64,000 nucleotides of DNA, from contig CAWEKI010000007.1 of the NCBI GenBank assembly GCA_963809695.1, positions 608,049 through 672,048 of the forward strand, read 5' to 3'. Shown piece after piece: positions 59,501 through 64,000 of the stretch. This DNA is from JAGDMJ01 sp963809695. Lineage in GTDB: Bacteria > Bacteroidota > Ignavibacteria > UBA10030 > UBA6906. The stretch's first letter is position 1, and each line of letters begins with the position of its first letter. Made by a program: the position numbers and the translations under genes. The notes beneath the pieces were generated by a model, which saw only the letters and a program-made list of their open reading frames with translations, ran no database searches and had not been told where the DNA came from.

Positions 59501-62126
59501 CTCTCTGCTGGTTGTAGGCAATGAGGGAGTTGCGCAGACTCATCGATGCCACGCCCCCATAGATCATGATCCCGTTCCCACTCTTTTCTCCCACCACCGT
59601 CGTGTTGTTGATCCGAACGTTGATAGGCTCCGAGGAGGACTCCAGGCACAGGCTCCCCCCGTAGGAACCCTGCCCACTGTTGTTGTTGCTCATCAGGACA
59701 TTCTCCAGCACCAGCGCCCCCCTTGCCCTGGCGTACAGTGCACTGCCCCGTCCCTGAGTCGTATTCTCCGACAACACCACCCCGCTGAGCGTCAGGCCGG
59801 CATCACCGCAGTATATCCCGCCGCCTCCCTGACCCCCGTTCGCCGTGTTGCGCGTGATCAGGCTGTTGGTGATGCGATGCGTGCCGCTCCCTGCCACAAG
59901 AATGCCCGCTCCATCATAACTGCTCACATTATCCGCTACCACCAGGTGATCCAGCGTCGGCGGTCCTCCCCAGAAGTAGATCCCCCCGGTCCCCGTGTTC
60001 TTCCGTACCAGAAGGTGCGTCAGCGTGGCTCTGGAGTCTTCCATCCTGATCCCACCCGACTGACTGAACTCCACCCGTGCATAGGACAGCCTGCTCCCGC
60101 CACTGCTCAACCCGCTGAACCAGACCCCGTCCCACCGCTGCGTCGTATCATAGGCCGTGAAGACGATGCTGTCTGAGGCTGTCCCCACCGCCTCCAGACG
60201 CCCCTGCACCGTCAGGCGAAAGCCTGCTTTGAACTCCAGACGCACTCCCGGCATCATGTGCAGGGAGTCCGTGCTCAGTACCGTGATGTTCCCGCTTACC
60301 TTGTACGTCCCCGCTGAGAGTACCCCCGAGAGGTTCCCGCTCAACCCCGCCGCCTCCAGCGTCGTATCCGGAAGTGCCTGGTCCGCATAGATCGGCCTGT
60401 TCACCACCGTGACCGGCAAAAAACCGTCCTTCGTGTAGCTGATCGTGTACACCCCCTGCTCCACCATCAGAGAGAATGCCCCCGCGCTGTTGGTGTTCAC
60501 ACTGTCGGTATACGCACCCGGCGCCGTCCTGGTGAACCGGACCTTCGTGTTGCTGTGGTCCGTCGCACCCTCCAGATATGCCTTACCGGTGACCGTGTAG
60601 GTCTGATGGGTCGCATGAATGGAGTCCGAAAGTACTGTCTGCATCTCGTAACACCCCATATCGACGGCCCGGCCGATGAGCCTCGGGCTCCCATCCAGGT
60701 CCGTCGCAGACAGCAACGAGTCATTGACACCCGCATTGACACAGGAACTTCCCGCCGACAGTCGGTAGTTGGCGTTGATGGAATCGACGAACGCCGGAGG
60801 AAGGTTGATATTATACCATGGATCGCAGGAATCGCCCCTTGCGCTCATCGTCAGGTTGGTACCGACCAGAGGGGGGGCGTTGACGATGTTGCCGGCCGGG
60901 TTGCCGTAGAAACAACTGGTGCGGATGTCCGCATTCGCGTTCCCGTTGTAGAAGTAGAGCCCTCTCTGCTGGTTGTAGGCAATGAGGGAGTTGCGCAGAC
61001 TCATCGATGCCACGCCCCCATAGATCATGATCCCGTTCCCACTCTTTTCTCCCACCACCGTCGTGTTGTTGATCCGAACGTTGATAGGCTCCGAGGAGGA
61101 CTCCAGGCACAGGCTCCCCCCGTAGGAACCCTGCCCACTGTTGTTGTTGCTCATCAGGACATTCTCCAGCACCAGCGCCCCCCTTGCCCTGGCGTACAGT
61201 GCACTGCCCCGTCCCTGAGTCGTATTCTCCGACAACACCACCCCGCTGAGCGTCAGGCCGGCATCACCGCAGTATATCCCGCCGCCTCCCTGACCCCCGT
61301 TCGCCGTGTTGCGCGTGATCAGGCTGTTGGTGATGCGATGCGTGCCGCTCCCTGCCACAAGAATGCCCGCTCCATCATAACTGCTCACATTATCCGCTAC
61401 CACCAGGTGATCCAGCGTCGGCGGTCCTCCCCAGAAGTAGATCCCCCCGGTCCCCGTGTTCTTCCGTACCAGAAGGTGCGTCAGCGTGGCTCTGGAGTCT
61501 TCCATCCTGATCCCACCCGACTGACTGAACTCCACCCGTGCATAGGACAGCCTGCTCCCGCCACTGCTCAACCCGCTGAACCAGACCCCGTCCCACCGCT
61601 GCGTCGTATCATAGGCCGTGAAGACGATGCTGTCTGAGGCTGTCCCCACCGCCTCCAGACGCCCCTGCACCGTCAGGCGAAAGCCTGCTTTGAACTCCAG
61701 ACGCACTCCCGGCATCATGTGCAGGGAGTCCGTGCTCAGTACCGTGATGTTCCCGCTTACCTTGTACGTCCCCGCTGAGAGTACCCCCGAGAGGTTCCCG
61801 CTCAACCCCGCCGCCTCCAGCGTCGTATCCGGAAGTGCCTGGTCCGCATAGATCGGCCTGTTCACCACCGTGACCGGCAAAAAACCGTCCTTCGTGTAGC
61901 TGATCGTGTACACCCCCTGCTCCACCATCAGAGAGAATGCCCCCGCGCTGTTGGTGTTCACACTGTCGGTATACGCACCCGGCGCCGTCCTGGTGAACCG
62001 GACCTTCGTGTTGCTGTGGTCCGTCGCACCCTCCAGATATGCCTTACCGGTGACGGTCGCAGTCTGAGAAATCACGTACGATGCAGAGAAAAATAAAATG
62101 AGCGTGGTATAGAAGATTGCTTTCAT
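56517..62126 (-). CDS. Giant cell-surface/secreted protein: three beta-helix units, Hydin-like domains, sorting domain
   Basis: About 1,869 residues from ATG 62126 (MKAIFYTTLILFFSASYVIS signal peptide); a TTG one codon earlier is less likely. Three units of 487 residues each start with a carboxypeptidase-regulatory-like sandwich (VTGKAYLEGATDHSNTKVRF) and continue as a right-handed beta helix with turns such as GSGTHRITNSLITRNTANG and NSLIAYNQQRGLYFYNGNAN. Then come three ASPM/SPD-2/Hydin-like sandwiches (LDFGSTRIGQSRDS, VNFGTIRVGRGVDF, INLGSVRIGLSRDT) and a sorting domain (NYPNPFNPSTTIRYGLP ... DFVQTRKLSLVR). Expected to be exported by type IX secretion and attached to the surface; ligand or substrate unknown. 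Units 1 and 2 are nearly identical in DNA. Confidence 0.93.
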   Translation of the reverse strand: MKAIFYTTLILFFSASYVISQTATVTGKAYLEGATDHSNTKVRFTRTAPGAYTDSVNTNSAGAFSLMVEQGVYTISYTKDGFLPVTVVNRPIYADQALPDTTLEAAGLSGNLSGVLSAGTYKVSGNITVLSTDSLHMMPGVRLEFKAGFRLTVQGRLEAVGTASDSIVFTAYDTTQRWDGVWFSGLSSGGSRLSYARVEFSQSGGIRMEDSRATLTHLLVRKNTGTGGIYFWGGPPTLDHLVVADNVSSYDGAGILVAGSGTHRITNSLITRNTANGGQGGGGIYCGDAGLTLSGVVLSENTTQGRGSALYARARGALVLENVLMSNNNSGQGSYGGSLCLESSSEPINVRINNTTVVGEKSGNGIMIYGGVASMSLRNSLIAYNQQRGLYFYNGNANADIRTSCFYGNPAGNIVNAPPLVGTNLTMSARGDSCDPWYNINLPPAFVDSINANYRLSAGSSCVNAGVNDSLLSATDLDGSPRLIGRAVDMGCYEMQTVLSDSIHATHQTYTVTGKAYLEGATDHSNTKVRFTRTAPGAYTDSVNTNSAGAFSLMVEQGVYTISYTKDGFLPVTVVNRPIYADQALPDTTLEAAGLSGNLSGVLSAGTYKVSGNITVLSTDSLHMMPGVRLEFKAGFRLTVQGRLEAVGTASDSIVFTAYDTTQRWDGVWFSGLSSGGSRLSYARVEFSQSGGIRMEDSRATLTHLLVRKNTGTGGIYFWGGPPTLDHLVVADNVSSYDGAGILVAGSGTHRITNSLITRNTANGGQGGGGIYCGDAGLTLSGVVLSENTTQGRGSALYARARGALVLENVLMSNNNSGQGSYGGSLCLESSSEPINVRINNTTVVGEKSGNGIMIYGGVASMSLRNSLIAYNQQRGLYFYNGNANADIRTSCFYGNPAGNIVNAPPLVGTNLTMSARGDSCDPWYNINLPPAFVDSINANYRLSAGSSCVNAGVNDSLLSATDLDGSPRLIGRAVDMGCYEMQTVLSDSIHATHQTYTVTGKAYLEGATDHSNTKVRFTRTAPGAYTDSVNTNSAGAFSLMVEQGVYTISYTKDGFLPVTVVNRPIYADQALPDTTLEAAGLSGNLSGVLSAGTYKVSGNITVLSTDSLHMMPGVRLEFKAGFRLTVQGRLEAVGTASDSIVFTAYDTTQRWDGVWFSGLSSGGSRLSYARVEFSQSGGIRMEDSRATLTHLLVRKNTGTGGIYFWGGPPTLDHLVVADNVSSYDGAGILVAGSGTHRITNSLITRNTANGGQGGGGIYCGDAGLTLSGVVLSENTTQGRGSALYARARGALVLENVLMSNNNSGQGSYGGSLCLESSSEPINVRINNTTVVGEKSGNGIMIYGGVASMSLRNSLIAYNQQRGLYFYNGNANADIRTSCFYGNPAGNIVNAPPLVGTNLTVNANGDSCDQNYNIQLPVRFRDSVNANYHLALGGPCVNAGVNDSLLSATDLDGSPRLIGRAVDMGCYEAQSVLSLNSTALDFGSTRIGQSRDSIIVLMNAGDEPVAVRSITCSNGAFSARPDSFVAPSMASATDTLRFTPVAPGDTSGHFVIISNDPASPDTIAATGFGASYTMTVSGSQVNFGTIRVGRGVDFVFTITNTGNAVLVIDSIRSEHPSIACSPSSMTIAVGASANDTIRFSPATGDSVHGSIVIKGNAVSSPDTIRVYGLGATYGCELSVYHINLGSVRIGLSRDTVVTVTNTGNQPIVVSNITSSLPVFSAFPERLTISVGGYVLDTLRFAPVAEGQLAAKIIFVSDSLWADTITVIANGSLTGVAEGLGIPNEYTLSQNYPNPFNPSTTIRYGLPRRSHVSVVVYNMLGQRVAELVNGDMDAGYHEVKFDAAGLASGVYFYRLHAGDFVQTRKLSLVR
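57672..59132 (-). repeat. 1,461-bp tandem unit 3 of the giant gene (C-terminal copy)
   Basis: Matches unit 2 base for base in all stretches I compared from about 57,939 upward. Its last roughly 265 bases (toward 57,672) differ: VGTNLTVNANGDSCDQNYNI against VGTNLTMSARGDSCDPWYNI. Confidence 0.9.
59133..60593 (-). repeat. 1,461-bp tandem unit 2 of the giant gene
   Basis: Appears identical to unit 1 over the full period in the translated protein, including all silent stretches I compared in the DNA. Confidence 0.92.
60594..62054 (-). repeat. 1,461-bp tandem unit 1 of the giant gene (N-terminal copy)
   Basis: First of three head-to-tail copies. It begins at the VTGKAYLEG codons right after the signal peptide. 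Confidence 0.92.
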
Positions 62127-62529
62127 CAAAGATGTCTTTCGGTATTGTGCCGACAGAATGAGGAGAACAAATGGGAGGCCGGGGAAAACCCGGAAGTTCC
62201 CGTGTGATTATGAGACATACGTTCTGCAAGAAGGGTGCCAGACCAAAAGGGGGAGAATATCTAATATTGCCGCGGGTTTCACGCCGTTGAATTGCGCATT
62301 TCCTCGTTTCTGCAACGCAAAGAGGGATGTTTCGTGCACTCGTCAGAACCGGTTGCCACTCACCTATCAACAGGAATACCTAGCACTGCAGTAGAATCCT
62401 CTGTTGGCAACTGGGTTGGCTTTGCGATAAATTGCACATATAGATAATGCTGGCCCAGTGAGGGATATAGTGCACCTCTTCTCAACTTCGGCTAACAGAT
62501 GACTCAACCTATGAGCGAGGCTGTCTGAA
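62127..62529. other. Upstream region of the giant gene, no gene seen
   Basis: About 400 bases that must contain the promoter of the minus-strand gene. I see no protein-like frame and no hairpin that I would defend. Confidence 0.5.
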
Positions 62530-62890
62530 CTGTCGCGACTGGACAAGAAAAGATCCTGGCTCACGTTCAACTTGAATGCATATATCCGCCAGACTAGCGA
62601 GAAGACGATCCGGCTGCCGAACGGCACAATCAAGGTCAGGGAGGGGGCGACCATATTGTGGTTACCAGCATGGAGGAGTTTTTGAAGACCGCCGGCAAGC
62701 TAGGGCTGCTGAAAGCCGTTCCGGAATCCTTCGTGCCCGACAACGCCAAGATTCACGAGTACTTCAAGCGCACGGAATCGGTTCCAAGCGGCTGCCAGCT
62801 TATTCCACCATTCCGGATGAACAAAACGATGGAGCAAACAGTACCGAAGAACGGCACGAGGCCAGCGAAGCTCGAGCTGCAGTTGGCATA
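62530..62890 (+). pseudogene. Frameshifted remnant resembling a phage Gam-like (host-nuclease inhibitor) protein
   Basis: Three frames carry consecutive pieces: LSRLDKKRSWLTFNLNAYIR with TIRLPNGTIKVREG; then VVTSMEEFLKTAGKLGLLKA, VPESFVPDNAKIHEYFKRTE and SVPSGCQLIPP; then PDEQNDGANSTEERHEAS. The order (LPNGT-K-R strand, an E-E-F-L helix, K-x-P-E/D, A-I-x-E-Y-x-x-T-x-x-x-P-x-G) fits Gam-like proteins of phages and integrative elements. At least two frameshifts separate the pieces. The family call is from memory of the pattern and moderate. Confidence 0.45.
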
Positions 62891-62915
62891 CCCCAGAACA
62901 CCGGGGCATTTTTTT
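62891..62915 (+). terminator. Hairpin plus T-run
   Basis: CCCC-AGAACACC-GGGG (partly paired) followed by CATTTTTTT at the end of the Gam-like remnant. Confidence 0.55.
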
Positions 62916-62960
62916 ATGACAATGTGCAAAGGTACGAGGTGAACGAAGCCTTTTGTGTCA

Positions 62961-63002
62961 GCACTCGCAGACTTGTTCTTGCCTGTTCAAATGAGCGAGT
63001 GC
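62961..63002. repeat. Imperfect palindrome left of the DHFR-family gene
   Basis: GCACTCGC (62961-62968) pairs with GCGAGTGC (62995-63002). The interior ends with GCCTGTTCAAATGAGCGAG, which closely resembles the palindrome on the other side of the gene. Confidence 0.6.
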
Positions 63003-63140
63003 CGGTTTGCCGTTTGATAGGCGGTCGTTGCGTTGCGCATGGTTACTTTGTGACGTTCTTCGTAGTTCGTCGTCGGCTCTGGCAAGCTATGAAGGGGCCA
63101 TACACCATGAAACAGACAACTTTTCTCATTCTATTTCTCC

Positions 63141-63743
63141 TTATGATCCAATAGTACCTGTCTTGACCTTTCCAGCCCGCTTGTAATTGGCAAAAATCAC
63201 ACCATTTGGCGTAACCAAACTGTCTGTTAATGTAAAGGCCGCAGGAATGGTACCCTCACCAAACAAACGCTTGCCCGTACCGAGCGTAACTGGGAACGTT
63301 TTGAGCCACAGCTCATCGACCAGATCATGCTTGAGAAGTGCTTGGATCAGATTACCGCTCCCGTGAACTTGGATATCAGAACCTTCTGAGTCCTTAAGTT
63401 TTTTTATGTCATCGACGCTTTTCAGGAAAACTGAGTTTTGCCAATCTGACTTGTCCATAGTATTACTCATGACATATTTGGTGACATTATTGATACCTGG
63501 CCAATAGTCTGCATGTTCAGGCCAGTAGGCAGCAAAAATCTCGAATGTTTTTCTACCCAAGAGAAGGTCTGCGGACTTCATTTGTTTTTCCATGAACTCA
63601 CCAGCCGCTTTGTCAGCATCGTAAAAATACGACGCAGTCCAGCCACCATATTTGAAGCCACCTGACGTATCTTCCTCAGGTCCACCGGGTGCCTGCATGA
63701 CTCCATCCAATGCAACAAATGATAAAACAATTATTTTTCTCAT
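63141..63743 (-). CDS. Dihydrofolate reductase-family (RibD C-terminal domain) protein
   Basis: 200 residues from ATG 63743, with AGGAGAGG upstream. Family features: MRKIIVLSFVALDGVMQAPG, KSADLLLGRKTFEIFAAYWP, KYVMSNTMDKSDWQNSVFL, IQVHGSGNLIQALLKHDLVD ELW split by the next helix, and GTGKRLFGEGTIP. These proteins are YyaP/YwjB-like relatives of DHFR and RibD with mostly unknown reductase substrates; true folate reduction is unlikely. Codons and flanks are visibly richer in A and T than in the rest of the window, which suggests transfer. Confidence 0.9.
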   Translation of the reverse strand: MRKIIVLSFVALDGVMQAPGGPEEDTSGGFKYGGWTASYFYDADKAAGEFMEKQMKSADLLLGRKTFEIFAAYWPEHADYWPGINNVTKYVMSNTMDKSDWQNSVFLKSVDDIKKLKDSEGSDIQVHGSGNLIQALLKHDLVDELWLKTFPVTLGTGKRLFGEGTIPAAFTLTDSLVTPNGVIFANYKRAGKVKTGTIGS

Positions 63744-64000
63744 ATTATTCCTCTCCTTTTATCACGATTGATTTATGATAGTTGCTTACACTAAATAGTC
63801 GTTCAACGACACACAGAATCGACAAGGCAGGCACAGAAAGTGGACTTGTTGATCATCCATAAATGACGCGAACCAGCCTGCCAAGCGGCACGGGGAGGAG
63901 CAAGTTCTTTACTAGCCTTTCCAAATGAACGAGCGAGGTACTTGCTGCTGTTATGCGCCGTTTTCCTTTGTGTGTAGCTTATGCTTGTTCATGTACTCGC
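63744..64000. other. AT-richer flank up to the window end, no gene seen
   Basis: Holds the promoter side of the DHFR-family gene and the right palindrome; no reading frame can be supported before the window edge. Confidence 0.45.
63899..63946. repeat. Imperfect palindrome right of the DHFR-family gene
   Basis: AGCAAGT (63899-63905) pairs with ACTTGCT (63940-63946). The interior GCCTTTCCAAATGAACGAG is almost the same as that of the left copy, in the same orientation, and GTTATGCGCC follows at 63950-63959. Confidence 0.6.

Noticed and set aside
59094..61637. Two identical 360-codon plus-strand frames over the giant gene
   Set aside because: They are antisense copies caused by the tandem repeat in the minus-strand gene; no start signals and no protein-like pattern.
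56517..62126. CRISPR-like or transposon repeat
   Set aside because: The repeats are 1,461 bp, coding, in frame and without spacers or terminal inverted repeats.
63108..63155. MKQTTFLILFLLMIQ, a signal-peptide-like 15-codon frame
   Set aside because: Too short to be a gene by itself; it converges on the DHFR-family gene and may be the cut start of a lost exported protein, but nothing else supports it.
63899..63959. Classical attC site
   Set aside because: GTTATGC does not fit GTTRRRY and no matching RYYYAAC box was found, so only a cassette-like call is kept as a finding.

Overview
The window reads as ordinary chromosome from a GC-rich, Gram-negative member of the Bacteroidota/Ignavibacteriota (FCB) side of the tree, probably an uncultured or metagenome-derived genome. 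The basis is several C-terminal sorting domains of the type IX secretion kind (NYPNPFNPSTT ... LASGVYFYRL ... TRK), serine/threonine kinases fused to TPR repeats, a beta-barrel porin attached to kdp genes, and a tight, mostly ATGA-overlapping gene style. No rRNA, tRNA or CRISPR array was seen.

Layout. 1-13,433: end of a URO-D family gene, then an inverted potassium operon on the minus strand (kdpC, a 35-codon ORF, kdpF, kdpA, kdpB, a porin and a 120-codon ORF), a divergent MgtA-type P-ATPase, and kdpDE. 13,436-25,400: arsenate reductase joined to an ArsR remnant, a kinase-TPR gene, and secreted or catabolic genes (esterase with sorting domain, large secreted TIM-barrel-like protein, GntP permease). 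25,660-38,786: the most coherent block. It holds an NtrB/NtrC-like pair, a lone receiver protein, and an apparently single transcription unit: a Cyc2-like cytochrome-porin fusion, a blue-copper protein, a GltD-like flavoprotein with extra ferredoxin clusters, a Tat-signal Rieske protein, split cytochrome b, an eight-haem cytochrome, a lipoprotein cytochrome c and a small membrane protein. I infer an electron-transfer route that links the cell surface, the quinone pool and NAD(P)H.

38,783-45,999: a decayed kinase, a molybdenum hydroxylase cluster (MocA-like and XdhC-like on minus; iron-sulfur and molybdopterin subunits on plus), an O-methyltransferase and a SnoaL-like lipoprotein. 46,162-52,087: two large kinase-TPR genes overlapping by ATGA, and the stump of a third. 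52,266-55,647: a UDG-superfamily-like protein, a CobW GTPase, serA and a gltS stump. 55,785-62,126: a decayed sorting domain and a giant surface protein made of three almost identical 1,461-bp beta-helix units. 62,530-64,000: a frameshifted Gam-like phage remnant and an AT-richer DHFR/RibD-family gene flanked by two related imperfect palindromes.

The window is rich in small scars: palindromic elements that keep reading frames open inside decayed sorting domains or kinase stumps, an ATTGAG/GGAGRAT-type repeat found between genes and inside two kinases, a one-base frameshift in a sorting domain, and several gene stumps.
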